Of a DNA stretch of 64,000 bases, positions 1 to 8,499 are shown in pieces (positions within the stretch are counted from its first letter, which is position 1; each line of letters starts with the position of its first letter). The stretch covers positions 1,924,001 to 1,988,000 of the forward strand of contig NZ_SSBQ01000002.1 in assembly GCF_004795255.1 (NCBI RefSeq), given 5' to 3'. Origin of the DNA: Streptomyces sp. RKND-216 (lineage in GTDB: Bacteria > Actinomycetota > Actinomycetes > Streptomycetales > Streptomycetaceae). A program made the position numbers and the translations under genes. The notes below the pieces were generated by a model. That model was not told the DNA's origin, made no database searches, and saw nothing but the letters and a program-made list of their open reading frames with translations.

Positions 1-2
1 CC

Positions 3-860
3 TACCTGTGGGTCAACGGCGGCGGCGAGCGCTTCTGGGTCAAGTACCACTTCAAGACCGACCAGGGCATCGACTTCCTGCCACAGGAGGAGGCGGACCG
101 GCTCGCCGGCGAGGACGGCGACTTCCACCGGCGGGACCTCTTCGACGCCATCGAACGGGGCGAGGATCCGACCTGGACGATGTACGTGCAGGTCATGCCG
201 TTCGACGACGCGCCGGACTACCGGTTCAACCCGTTCGACCTGACCAAGGTCTGGCCGCACGGCGACTACCCGCTGATCGAGGTCGGCCGGATGACGCTGA
301 ACCGGAACCCGGAGGACTACTTCGTCCACATCGAGCAGGCGGCGTTCGAGCCCGCGAACCTGGTGCCGGGCATCGGTCCGTCGCCGGACAAGATGCTCCT
401 GGGACGGCTCTTCTCGTACCCCGACACGCACCGCTACCGGATCGGGCCGAACTACGCGCAGCTGCCGCCCAACCGCGCCCACGCGCCGGTGCGGTCGTAC
501 GCGAAGGACGGTCCGATGCGCTACGAGCCGCCGAACACCGCCCGGCCGTACGCGCCCAACTCCTACGGCGGCCCGGAGGCGGACACCGCGCGGTTCGGCG
601 AGCCGGCCGGCTGGGCCACGGCGGGCGAGATGGTCCGCGAGGCGTACACGCTGCGCAGCGAGGACGACGACTGGGGGCAGCCCGGGACCATGGTCCGGCA
701 GGTGCTGGACGACGCCGCCCGCGACCGCCTGGTGAGCAACGTCACCGGACACCTGCTCGACGGGGTGAGCCGTCCGGTGCTGGACCGCGCGCTGCAGTAC
801 TGGCGCAACATCGACAAGAACGTCGGCGACCGGATCGCAACCGCCGTCAACGGCGGCTGA
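3..860 (+). CDS. Catalase (3' part, cut by window edge)
   Basis: C-terminal 285 residues of a haem catalase that disproportionates H2O2 in the cytoplasm; the catalytic His and Asn regions lie before the window. The frame is open from base 3. The proximal haem-ligand signature is visible as RLFSYPDTHRYRIGPNY, where the Tyr is the axial ligand, preceded by the conserved stretch ending VPGIGPSPDKMLLGR. The protein stops soon after the core, without the C-terminal flavodoxin-like domain of large-subunit catalases, so it is a small-subunit, clade-3-like enzyme. A strong hairpin follows the stop. The gene start and its regulator cannot be seen. Confidence 0.95.
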   Translation, partial: YLWVNGGGERFWVKYHFKTDQGIDFLPQEEADRLAGEDGDFHRRDLFDAIERGEDPTWTMYVQVMPFDDAPDYRFNPFDLTKVWPHGDYPLIEVGRMTLNRNPEDYFVHIEQAAFEPANLVPGIGPSPDKMLLGRLFSYPDTHRYRIGPNYAQLPPNRAHAPVRSYAKDGPMRYEPPNTARPYAPNSYGGPEADTARFGEPAGWATAGEMVREAYTLRSEDDDWGQPGTMVRQVLDDAARDRLVSNVTGHLLDGVSRPVLDRALQYWRNIDKNVGDRIATAVNGG

Positions 861-887
861 CCCCCACCGCCGCGACACCCCACCGCC

Positions 888-930
888 GCGGCCCCCGTCC
901 ACCGGTCCGTCCGGACGGGACGGGGGCCGC
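888..930 (+). terminator. Rho-independent-like terminator after catalase
   Basis: Perfect 13-bp stem (888-900 pairing with 918-930, arm GCGGCCCCCGTCC) with a 17-nt loop. It starts 28 nt after the catalase stop and ends just before the PadR operator cluster. There is no U-tract, as usual in Streptomyces. Confidence 0.75.
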
Positions 931-940
931 GACTCCCTCG

Positions 941-972
941 TGTATACATCGCGTGTATACACATGGTGTACA
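941..972. promoter_or_regulatory. Triple PadR-type operator
   Basis: Three copies of a palindromic word spaced exactly 13 bp apart: TGTATACA at 941-948 and 954-961, then the shorter TGTACA at 967-972. The last copy ends 9 nt before the padR start codon at 982, so a bound repressor would cover the promoter and start region. PadR-family regulators are known to bind such TGTA/TACA words; autoregulation of the downstream operon is inferred. Confidence 0.7.
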
Positions 973-981
973 GTCCCGCCC

Positions 982-1506
982 ATGTCCATCAGTCACACTC
1001 TGCTCGGCCTTCTGGAGTCCGGGCCACGTCACGGTTACGACCTCAAGCGCGCCTTCGACGAGCGCTTCGGTCACGACCGGCAACTGCACTACGGGCAGGT
1101 CTACTCGACCATGTCCCGGCTGCTCAAGAACGGCCTCGTCGAGGTCGAGGGGATAGAGGCCGGCGAGGGCCCGGACCGCAAGCGCTACGCCATCACCGAC
1201 GCCGGGGTCACCGACGTCGACACGTGGCTCGGCCGCCCGGAGAAGCCCGAGCCGTACCTCCAGAGCGTGCTCTACAGCAAGGTCGTGCTCTCGCTGCTCA
1301 CCGGGCGGAACGCCGGCCACCTCCTGGACGTCCAGCGCACCGAGCACCTGCGGCTGATGCGGGAGCTCACCCGCCGCAAGCGCGACGGCGACCTCGCGGA
1401 CCAGCTGATCTGCGACCACGCCCTGTTCCACCTGGAGGCCGATCTGCGCTGGCTCGAACTCGCCGCCGCCCGGCTCGACAAGCTCGCCGCGGAGGTGCGG
1501 CCATGA
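982..1506 (+). CDS. PadR-family transcriptional regulator
   Basis: A 174-residue PadR regulator. The N-terminal winged helix (MSISHTLLGLLESGPRHGYDLKR, then the wing with GQVYSTMSRLLKNGLV) is typical, and the C-terminal half is the helical dimerisation domain of the longer PadR/Vir-like subfamily. The start is set at 982 because homology begins at MSIS; the in-frame codons upstream fall inside the operator. The stop overlaps the ABC ATPase start (ATGA), so regulator and transporter are one operon. It probably represses the operon until an antibiotic or lipid-like inducer appears, a common arrangement for PadR next to ABC exporters. The ligand is unknown. Confidence 0.9.
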   Translation: MSISHTLLGLLESGPRHGYDLKRAFDERFGHDRQLHYGQVYSTMSRLLKNGLVEVEGIEAGEGPDRKRYAITDAGVTDVDTWLGRPEKPEPYLQSVLYSKVVLSLLTGRNAGHLLDVQRTEHLRLMRELTRRKRDGDLADQLICDHALFHLEADLRWLELAAARLDKLAAEVRP

Positions 1507-2204
1507 CCGAGCACGCCACGACGGCGCACGCCCTGCTCACCGCCACCGGCCTGCACAAGACCTACGGCGCCACGCCCGCCCTGGCCGGCGCGGACTTCTC
1601 GCTGCACGCCGGCGAGGTCGTCGCCGTGATGGGGCCCTCCGGTTCCGGCAAGTCCACCCTGCTGCACTGCCTGGCCGGCATCGTGCCGCCGGACGCGGGC
1701 TCGGTCCGCTACCGCGGCGAGGACCTCTCCGGGCTGTCCGACGCCCGCCGCAGCGCCCTGCGCCGCTCCGACTTCGGCTTCGTCTTCCAGTTCGGCCAGC
1801 TCGTGCCGGAACTGACCTGTGCGGAGAACGTCGCCCTGCCGCTGAGGCTGACCGGCACCGGCCGCAAACAGGCCGAGGCGCGCGCGGTCGAGTGGCTGGA
1901 GCGGCTGGAGGTCGCGGACGTCCGCCACCACCGGCCCGGTCAGGTCTCCGGCGGCCAGGGCCAGCGGGTCGCCATCGCCCGCGCGCTGGTGGGAACCCCC
2001 CGGGTGGTCTTCGCCGACGAGCCCACCGGCGCGCTCGACTCGCTCAACGGTGAGCATGTGATGGAGCTGCTCACCGACGCCGCGCGGGACACGAACGCCG
2101 CCGTCGTGCTGGTCACCCACGAGTCGCGGGTCGCCGCCTACGCCGACCGCGAGGTCGTCGTGCGGGACGGGCGGGCGCAGGACCTGGCGGGTGCGACCCG
2201 ATGA
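1503..2204 (+). CDS. ABC transporter ATP-binding protein (MacB/LolD type)
   Basis: A 233-residue nucleotide-binding subunit. Walker A is GPSGSGKST near residue 43, the Q-loop lies in the FVFQFGQLVPELT stretch, the signature is SGGQGQR and Walker B is VVFADEPTGALD, followed by the switch His in VTHE. The ALDSLNG D-loop and overall length match the MacB/LolD/FtsE-type ATPases that partner FtsX-like permeases. Start and stop both overlap neighbours by four bases, giving strict translational coupling with padR and the permease. It powers a mechanotransmission-type exporter or sensor in the membrane. Confidence 0.93.
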   Translation: MTEHATTAHALLTATGLHKTYGATPALAGADFSLHAGEVVAVMGPSGSGKSTLLHCLAGIVPPDAGSVRYRGEDLSGLSDARRSALRRSDFGFVFQFGQLVPELTCAENVALPLRLTGTGRKQAEARAVEWLERLEVADVRHHRPGQVSGGQGQRVAIARALVGTPRVVFADEPTGALDSLNGEHVMELLTDAARDTNAAVVLVTHESRVAAYADREVVVRDGRAQDLAGATR

Positions 2205-4621
2205 CCCGGACGACACTCGCCCCGCCCCCGCCCGCCCCCGAAGCGGACCGGGACCGTCCACAGCCCGGCACGCTGCGGCGCTGGGCCACGGACCTCGCCA
2301 TGGGCGCCCGCTTCGCGGTCGGCGGCGGACGCGAGGGCTGGGTGCGCACGGTGCTCACGGCGTTCGGCGTCGGCATCGGAGTGACGGTGCTGCTGGTGGC
2401 GGCGTCCGTGCCGAACATGATCGGCGCCCGCGAGGCACGCACCGAGGCCCGAGAGAACTACGGCTTCACCCCGGGCGGGGCGACGATCCAGAAGTCGGAC
2501 CGTTCGGCACTCCAGCTCACCACCGACACCACGTACCACGGCGAACGGGTGCGGGGCCGCATTCTCCAGCCGGAGGGCGACCGGCCGCCGGTACCGCCGG
2601 GCATCGACGGACTCCCCGGCCCCGGCGAGATGCTGGCCTCCCCCGCGCTGCGCGACCTGCTGAACTCGCCCGACGGCGCGCTGCTGCGGGAGCGGCTGCC
2701 GTACGACGTCGTCGGCACCGTCGCCAAGGAGGGCCTCGCCGGACCCGGCGAACTCACCTACTACGCGGGCAGCGACGAACTGGCCGGGGTGGACAACGCC
2801 CACCGCATCGACCGGTTCGACGTCGTGGGCCCGCCCGAACCGCTGCACCCCGTCCTGCTGCTGCTCATCGTCGTGATCTGCGTGGTGCTGCTGCTGCCGG
2901 TGGGCGCCTTCATGGCGGCCGCCGTCCGGTTCGGCACCGAACGCCGCGACCGGAGACTCGCCGCGCTACGCCTGGTCGGCACCGACGGCCGGGCGACCCG
3001 CCGTATCGCGGCGGGCGAGGCGGGAGCGGCCGCGCTGCTCGGCCTCGCCGTCGGCACCGCGGGCTTCCTGGCCCTGCGTCCCGCCCTCAGCGGGCTGCGC
3101 ATGCAGGAGCTGAGCGTCTTCACCTCCGACGTGGTGCCCGACCCGTTGATCACCGTGCTCATCGCGCTGGCCGTCCCCGGCTGCGCGGTGCTGGTGACGC
3201 TGCTGGCGCTGCGCGGCGTGGTGATCGAGCCGCTGGGAGTGGTGCGCAGATCGGAGCCGCGGCGACGCCACCTGTGGTGGCGGCTGATCCCGCCGGTGCT
3301 CGGAGTCGGCCTGCTCGTCCCGCTGTTCGGCGACTTCGCCGAGGAGGGCGGACAGCTGGAGACCGCGATGGTGGCGGGCGGCATCGTGCTGATCCTGGTG
3401 GGCGTGACGGCGCTGCTGCCGTGGCTCGTGGAGTTCGCGGTACGGCGCCTGCACGGCGGCCGCCTGCCGTTCCAGCTCGCGGTGCGCCGGCTCCAGCTCG
3501 ACAGCGGCACGGCAGCTCGCGCGGTCAGCGGCATCACCGTCGCGGTGGCCGGTTCGATCGCCCTGGCCGGCCTTCTCGGCTCCGTCGCCGAACAGGAGAC
3601 GCGGGAGACCGGGCAGGATCCCACGCGCGCCCAGATGGCCGTGCACGCGGACCCCTCCGCCGTGGGCGGTGCGGACGCGTTCGCCGCCCGGCTGGCGGAC
3701 GCCCTGGGCGTGCGGGACGCCTGGGGCGTCACCCACGGCTACGTGTTCGAGGCGGGCGAGGACCCGGACGACTCACCCTGGGTCGGCGTCACCGTCGCCG
3801 ACTGCGCCACCCTGCGACGGCTGGCACCGCTGCCCTCCTGCAAGAGCGGAGACGTGTTCCTCGCCCCGGCCACCGGGCAGCAGTCCTCGTACTCCCCGGA
3901 CGTCGAGCCGGGCACACGGCTGGACCTCGGCGACCCGGATCAGGAGGACGGCCGGAAGCGCACGGAACGGGACCCCGGCATCTGGACCGTGCCCGAGGAC
4001 GCCCGCACGGTGAGGACCGTCGAGGACCCCTCGGGGCGGCTCACCGAAGGGGTGCTGGCGACGCCCGGGTCGCTCGACGCCGGGCGGTTCCCGTCCGCCA
4101 CCGCCGCGCTCTTCGTCCGTCTCGATCCCGGCGAGCCGGAGGCCCGGGAGTACGTGCGCAACGCGGTCGCCGCCGTGGGGCCCGACCCGTACGTCATGGA
4201 CCTCACCTCGGAGAAGACCAGCCGCGAACTCCAGATGATCAAGCGCGGCCTGTACGTGGGTGCGGTGGGGATCCTGGTCCTGATCGGCGCCAGCATGATC
4301 GTCTCGGTGCTGGAACAACTCCGGGAGCGCAAGCGGCTGTTGTCGGTGCTGGTCGCCTTCGGCACCCGGCGCTCGACGCTCGCCTGGTCGGTGCTCTGGC
4401 AGACCGCGCTCCCCGTCCTGCTGGGCCTCGCGCTCGCAGCCCTCACCGGTGCCGGGCTCGGCGCGGTGCTGCTGCGGGTCGCCGGCCTGCCGATGGGCGT
4501 CGACGGGGCGGCGCTCGGGGCGATGACCGGGCTCGGCGGTGCGCTGATCGTCGTGGTGACCCTGCTGAGCCTGCCGGTGCTGTGGCGGCTGATGCGGCCG
4601 GACGGCCTGCGCACGGAGTGA
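2201..4621 (+). CDS. FtsX-like ABC permease
   Basis: An 806-residue membrane subunit of the transporter encoded by the preceding ATPase. It shows the duplicated FtsX architecture: one membrane helix near residue 55, an extracytoplasmic segment of about 170 residues, a helix block near residues 230-400 and a further extracytoplasmic domain near 450-680. The last three-helix FtsX bundle occupies residues about 690-795 and includes GAVGILVLIGASMIV. Transporters of this class move or sense peptide antibiotics, lipids or lipoproteins rather than small nutrients. Control by PadR suggests a stress or drug-response role; the substrate cannot be read from sequence. Confidence 0.9.
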   Translation: MTRTTLAPPPPAPEADRDRPQPGTLRRWATDLAMGARFAVGGGREGWVRTVLTAFGVGIGVTVLLVAASVPNMIGAREARTEARENYGFTPGGATIQKSDRSALQLTTDTTYHGERVRGRILQPEGDRPPVPPGIDGLPGPGEMLASPALRDLLNSPDGALLRERLPYDVVGTVAKEGLAGPGELTYYAGSDELAGVDNAHRIDRFDVVGPPEPLHPVLLLLIVVICVVLLLPVGAFMAAAVRFGTERRDRRLAALRLVGTDGRATRRIAAGEAGAAALLGLAVGTAGFLALRPALSGLRMQELSVFTSDVVPDPLITVLIALAVPGCAVLVTLLALRGVVIEPLGVVRRSEPRRRHLWWRLIPPVLGVGLLVPLFGDFAEEGGQLETAMVAGGIVLILVGVTALLPWLVEFAVRRLHGGRLPFQLAVRRLQLDSGTAARAVSGITVAVAGSIALAGLLGSVAEQETRETGQDPTRAQMAVHADPSAVGGADAFAARLADALGVRDAWGVTHGYVFEAGEDPDDSPWVGVTVADCATLRRLAPLPSCKSGDVFLAPATGQQSSYSPDVEPGTRLDLGDPDQEDGRKRTERDPGIWTVPEDARTVRTVEDPSGRLTEGVLATPGSLDAGRFPSATAALFVRLDPGEPEAREYVRNAVAAVGPDPYVMDLTSEKTSRELQMIKRGLYVGAVGILVLIGASMIVSVLEQLRERKRLLSVLVAFGTRRSTLAWSVLWQTALPVLLGLALAALTGAGLGAVLLRVAGLPMGVDGAALGAMTGLGGALIVVVTLLSLPVLWRLMRPDGLRTE

Positions 4622-4676
4622 ACGGGCGGCGGTCCGGGCCGGCACGGAGGGCTGGACCGGATCGCCGCCACCCTTT

Positions 4677-4692
4677 AAAGTGATATCACTTT
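4677..4692. promoter_or_regulatory. 16-bp perfect palindrome upstream of SPFH gene
   Basis: AAAGTGATATCACTTT, an uninterrupted palindrome and the only AT-rich stretch of this intergenic gap, lies 37 nt before the SPFH start codon at 4730. It is a good candidate operator. The small ribbon-helix-helix protein encoded at the end of the same transcription unit is the obvious candidate ligand, since such proteins usually bind short palindromes and autoregulate. Confidence 0.6.
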
Positions 4693-4729
4693 GCTAGATC
4701 AGCACCGGACGCGAAACGGGGGAACCTCC

Positions 4730-5677
4730 ATGCCCGACCACGACACGACCGCCCAGCCCGACGAACTGCCCGACATGCCGGCACCCCAGGTGCGGGAGAA
4801 GGCCGCGCACAGCATCGGCGGCGGCCTCGCACTCCTCTTCGGCCTCGTCGGCTTCCTGCTCGGCGCGGGCGGCATCGCCCTCGGCGGCATCCTCATCGGC
4901 AACGGGACCGCGGGCGTCGGCGCACCACTGCTGATCATCGGCATCGTGCTGCTGATCGGCTCCGTCTTCGCCATGGCCGGCCTCAACATGGTCGCCCCCG
5001 GCGAAGCGCGCGTGGTGCAGTTCTTCGGCCGCTACACCGGCACCATCCGCGCCGACGGCCTGCGCTGGGTCAACCCGCTGACCACCCGCACCAAGATCTC
5101 CACCCGTGTCCGCAACCACGAGACCGCCGTGCTCAAGGTCAACGACGCCTATGGCAACCCGATCGAGCTGGCCGCGGTCGTCGTGTGGCAGGTCGCGGAC
5201 ACCGCGCAGGCCACCTTCGAGGTGGACGACTACGTCGAGTTCGTCTCCACCCAGACCGAGGCCGCCGTCCGGCACATCGCCATCGAGTACCCGTACGACG
5301 CCCACGACGAGGACGCGCTGTCGCTGCGCGGCAACGCCGAGGAGGTCACCGAGAAGCTCGCCGTCGAGCTGACCGCGCGCGTGCAGGCGGCCGGCGTCAC
5401 CATCATCGAGTCCCGCTTCACCCACCTCGCCTACGCGCCGGAGATCGCCTCCGCGATGCTCCAGCGGCAGCAGGCCGGCGCGGTGGTCGCGGCACGGAAG
5501 ACCATCGTCGACGGCGCATGCGGCATGGTCGAGGACGCGGTGAGCCGGATCGCGGCGCAGAACTTCGTAGAACTCGACGAGGAGCGCAAGGCGGCCATGG
5601 TGAGCAACCTGCTGGTCGTGCTGTGCGGCGACCGGTCCCCGCAGCCCGTGCTGAACACCGGGACGCTCCACCAGTGA
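4730..5677 (+). CDS. SPFH-domain (stomatin/prohibitin-like) membrane protein
   Basis: A 315-residue protein with two N-terminal membrane helices (about residues 28-80; GLALLFGLVGFLLGAGGIALGG and LLIIGIVLLIGSVFAMAGL). An SPFH/Band-7 domain follows, beginning at NMVAPGEARVVQFFGRYTGT and containing GLRWVNPLTTRTKIS. SPFH proteins form large oligomers that organise membrane microdomains. The start at 4730 follows GGGGGAACC; an upstream in-frame codon would sit inside the palindrome. The stop overlaps the start of the ribbon-helix-helix gene (GTGA), so the two are translationally coupled. Confidence 0.88.
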   Translation: MPDHDTTAQPDELPDMPAPQVREKAAHSIGGGLALLFGLVGFLLGAGGIALGGILIGNGTAGVGAPLLIIGIVLLIGSVFAMAGLNMVAPGEARVVQFFGRYTGTIRADGLRWVNPLTTRTKISTRVRNHETAVLKVNDAYGNPIELAAVVVWQVADTAQATFEVDDYVEFVSTQTEAAVRHIAIEYPYDAHDEDALSLRGNAEEVTEKLAVELTARVQAAGVTIIESRFTHLAYAPEIASAMLQRQQAGAVVAARKTIVDGACGMVEDAVSRIAAQNFVELDEERKAAMVSNLLVVLCGDRSPQPVLNTGTLHQ

Positions 5678-5931
5678 CCGCCGACGGCGACGACGTCGCC
5701 GACGACGAGGGTGCACCGCCCCCGAAGCGGCGGGCGCAGCAGCGCAAGCAGGTGCTGCTGCGCCTGGACCCGGCGGTGCACGACGCGCTGGCGCGCTGGG
5801 CGGCGCACGAACTGCGCTCCACGAACGCGCAGATCGACTACCTGCTGCGGGAGGCGCTGCGCGCCGCGGGGCGGTTGCCCCGCGACGCCCGGCCCCACCC
5901 CCGCCGCGGCCGGCCGCCCTCCGACTCCTGA
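5674..5931 (+). CDS. Small ribbon-helix-helix DNA-binding protein
   Basis: An 85-residue, strongly charged protein. The centre reads KQVLLRLDPAVHDALARWA and continues into ELRSTNAQIDYLLREAL, the strand-helix-helix pattern of Arc/MetJ/CopG-like proteins, with Lys/Arg/Gln in the DNA-contacting strand. The GTG start overlaps the SPFH stop. The C-terminus is a basic tail rich in Arg and Pro. It is probably a dimeric repressor of its own operon acting through the palindrome at 4677-4692. Such pairs can resemble toxin-antitoxin modules, but the SPFH partner is not a known toxin. Confidence 0.75.
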   Translation: MTADGDDVADDEGAPPPKRRAQQRKQVLLRLDPAVHDALARWAAHELRSTNAQIDYLLREALRAAGRLPRDARPHPRRGRPPSDS

Positions 5932-5992
5932 CCCGCGCCGCCGCCGCGACGGCGGTACCGGGTGCCGGTGCGGCGGCCCGGAGGCGGGAGGG

Positions 5993-7561
5993 TCAGCGCG
6001 GCGGCGGTTCGCTGCCGCCGGGACCGTTCCGGTCGGCGCCGTTCCCGTCGGCGCCCTTCCCCTCGTCGGAGGCGCCGGCGGCGCCGGGGGTGGCGTCCGC
6101 CGCGCCGTCGGCGAGGTCCCGCTGCTCCGGCGCGGGGGGCTCCGTCGTCGACTCGGCCCGCCTCGCGGCGCCCGTCGACGCCGACGGCGCGGACGTGGGC
6201 GCGACCGCCGCGACCGTCGCGCCGTACGGTCCCGGGCCCCGCCCCTCCGTGGAGCGCCGCACCACCTGCTCGTGCGCGTACGCCCGCAGGTAGCCGACGG
6301 CCGTGTTGGTCACCGCGACCAGCGGCACGGCCACCACGGCGCCGGGGATGCCGGCGATGAGGCCGCCCGCGGTGACGGACAGGACCACGCCCAGCGGGTG
6401 CACCCGCACCAGCCGGCCCAGGATGAAGGGCTGCAGGATGTGGCTCTCGATCTGCTGGACGGCCAGCACCACCGCGAGCACGAGCAGCGAGGTGAACAGG
6501 CCATTCGTGACCAGCGCGACCAGGACCGCCAGCGCACCGGAGGTCACGGCACCCACGATGGGCACGAAGGAGAAGAGGAAGATCAGCACGGCGAGCGGTA
6601 CCGCCATCGGCACGTCGAGGAAGTAGAGGCCGATGCCGATGAAAAGGCCGTCGATCAGCGCGACGATCACCGTGCCGCGCACGTACCCGGTGAGGGTGAC
6701 CCACGCCCGCGGGCCGGCGCCGGCGACGCCCTCCCGCGCGGCGGCGGGAACGAAGTTGAGGGTCCAGTCCCACACCCGGCGGCCGTCGTACAGCAGGAAC
6801 AGCGTCACGAACATGGCCAGCAGCGCGCCGGAGAAGAACTCCAGCACCACGGTCACACCGGTCAGGCTCGCACTGGTGATGGTCTTGCTGTTGTCTCCGA
6901 TCCAGTCGCTGACCGTGCCGGCGATGTTGTTGACCTGGTCCTCGGAGACGTGGAAGGGACCGTTGACGGCCCACCTCTTGAGCTCCTCGATGCCGTCCTG
7001 GATGCGCTCGGTCAGGGTCGGCAGGTTCTCCATGATCTGCCAGGCGACGAACCAGCCGATGAGACCGATGAAGACGGTGCCCATGATGAACGTGAGCAGG
7101 GTCGCCAGACCCCGGGCGACGCCAAGCCGGCGCAGCCGGGCGACCGTGGGCTGGAGCAGCGCGGTGATCAGCAGGCCCGCGGAGAACGCGATGATCAGCA
7201 GGCTGACGGTGCTGACGACCTTGGTGAGCACCCAAATGACACCGGCCAGCACGAGCAGCCGCCAGCCGGCCTCGGCCGCCACCCGCATGCCCCACGGGAT
7301 CGCGGCGGCCGGCTCGGGCTTGGCCACGACGGCCGGTGCATAGGAGGGCGGTGCCGGGTAGCGGCGCGGGTCCCGCTCGCCGTCGTCCCCGGAACCGGAG
7401 CCCGAGCCCGAACCCGAACCGCCGCCCGGCCCGGAGCCGGACCCGCCGGGTCCGGAGAGCACCGGATCGTCCATGGTGGCCCGCGCCCGGCGTTCGGCGG
7501 CGCGGGCGGCCCACTTCTGCACGCCGTCCAGGAACCTGTCGACCCTGCGTTCCCGTTCCAT
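5993..7561 (-). CDS. AI-2E family (PerM-like) membrane transporter
   Basis: A 522-residue integral membrane protein of the AI-2E/PerM family. About eight hydrophobic segments lie between residues 90 and 420, with the usual long extracytoplasmic segment around 170-230 and the conserved C-terminal block FLFSFVPIVGAVTSG and FILGRLVRVHPLGVVLSV. Members transport small molecules or ions, including Na+/H+ exchange and, in E. coli TqsA, AI-2 export; the substrate here is unknown. Both termini are long and low-complexity: a Gly/Ser repeat near residues 40-70 and an Ala/Gly-rich tail after residue 440. It is monocistronic and convergent with the SPFH operon. Confidence 0.88.
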   Translation of the reverse strand: MERERRVDRFLDGVQKWAARAAERRARATMDDPVLSGPGGSGSGPGGGSGSGSGSGSGDDGERDPRRYPAPPSYAPAVVAKPEPAAAIPWGMRVAAEAGWRLLVLAGVIWVLTKVVSTVSLLIIAFSAGLLITALLQPTVARLRRLGVARGLATLLTFIMGTVFIGLIGWFVAWQIMENLPTLTERIQDGIEELKRWAVNGPFHVSEDQVNNIAGTVSDWIGDNSKTITSASLTGVTVVLEFFSGALLAMFVTLFLLYDGRRVWDWTLNFVPAAAREGVAGAGPRAWVTLTGYVRGTVIVALIDGLFIGIGLYFLDVPMAVPLAVLIFLFSFVPIVGAVTSGALAVLVALVTNGLFTSLLVLAVVLAVQQIESHILQPFILGRLVRVHPLGVVLSVTAGGLIAGIPGAVVAVPLVAVTNTAVGYLRAYAHEQVVRRSTEGRGPGPYGATVAAVAPTSAPSASTGAARRAESTTEPPAPEQRDLADGAADATPGAAGASDEGKGADGNGADRNGPGGSEPPPR

Positions 7562-7712
7562 CCCGTCCTCCGCCCCCCGTGGGTCCCGTGTCCCGTGTGC
7601 TCGTGCGGCCGCCCGCGCTGCGCGCCTGCTCGTCGTGTGGGGGACGACGTTACCGGCGCGGAAGGTTGCCTTCCGTCCCCCACGCCACCGTGGTCACTCC
7701 CCGCACATGCAG

Positions 7713-7744
7713 CTGCCCCTGACCAGTATCCCGGTCAGGGGCAG
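7713..7744 (-). terminator. Terminator of the transglycosylase gene
   Basis: Perfect 12-bp stem (7713-7724 with 7733-7744, arm CTGCCCCTGACC) and 8-nt loop, 66 bases past the stop of the minus-strand gene at 7810. The rest of the 7562-7809 gap holds the promoter region of the AI-2E gene; no other feature was recognised there. Confidence 0.75.
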
Positions 7745-7809
7745 TCATGCGTGCTACGGCGGCCCGGAACGCTCCTCGGCGAAAGCGGGTGGCTCAGAGC
7801 CGCGGCCGG

Positions 7810-8499
7810 TCAGTACCAGTTGTTGGCCTGCCAGAAGTCCCATGCGCCGCACGGGCTGCCGTAGCGGTCGTTCATGTAGTTCACGCCCCACTTGATCTGG
7901 GTCGCCGGGTTGGTCCGCCAGTCGGCGCCGGCGGAGGCCATCTTCGTCCCGGGCAGGGCCTGCATCAGGCCGTACGCGCCGGAGGACGGGTTGGTGGCGG
8001 TGTAGTCCCAGCCCGACTCGTGGTCGACGATGTTGGAGAAGCACTGGAACTGGCCTGCTCCGACGATCTGCCGTGCCATCGCCTGGACCTCGGCGGTGGT
8101 GTACGAGGACTGGACGGCGAAGTCCGTACGCTCGGCGTTGCGGCTGGCTGCCTCGGCCTCCTCGCGCTCCTTCGCCTCGCGTGCCGCCTCCTCGGCCGCC
8201 TCCTTCTTCGCGGCGGCGTCCTCGGCGGCCTGCTTGCGCGCGGCTTCCTGGGCGGACTTCTTGGCCGCGGAGTGCGCAGCCGTCGTCTGGGCGTCCGCCT
8301 GCTGCGTCAGGGAGACAGTCTGAACCTGGGCGTTGCCACCCGCAGGTATGTCGGCGAGGAGCGTCGCGTCGGCGGCAGTGGCCTCGATGTCGTTCGAGGG
8401 TGCCTGCTCGCTCCCCGAAGCCACACCGACGACGGCGCCGACAGTGGTGACCGCGGTGGCTGACGCCACGGCGAATCCCCGGACCGAAATCCGGCTCAC
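7810..8499 (-). CDS. Secreted transglycosylase-like (SLT) protein
   Basis: A 229-residue secreted peptidoglycan enzyme. The GTG start at 8499 follows GGAAGGAAACC. The mature start is preceded by an Arg-containing signal peptide (SRISVRGFAVASATAVTTVGAVVG). An Ala/Glu/Lys-rich coiled-coil spacer occupies residues about 75-140, and a C-terminal goose-lysozyme/SLT-like domain carries the presumed catalytic Glu in DHESGWD, then NPSSGAYGLMQALPGT and a terminal NNWY. The domain resembles those of actinobacterial resuscitation and cell-wall remodelling proteins. An open frame continues upstream for 87 codons, but the signal peptide and ribosome-binding site place the start at 8499. Confidence 0.85.
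   Translation of the reverse strand: MSRISVRGFAVASATAVTTVGAVVGVASGSEQAPSNDIEATAADATLLADIPAGGNAQVQTVSLTQQADAQTTAAHSAAKKSAQEAARKQAAEDAAAKKEAAEEAAREAKEREEAEAASRNAERTDFAVQSSYTTAEVQAMARQIVGAGQFQCFSNIVDHESGWDYTATNPSSGAYGLMQALPGTKMASAGADWRTNPATQIKWGVNYMNDRYGSPCGAWDFWQANNWY

Noticed and set aside
2191..4683. A long open frame overlapping the FtsX permease in another frame
   Set aside because: Arg/Gly/Ala-rich composition without family motifs; the overlapping frame has the FtsX domain.
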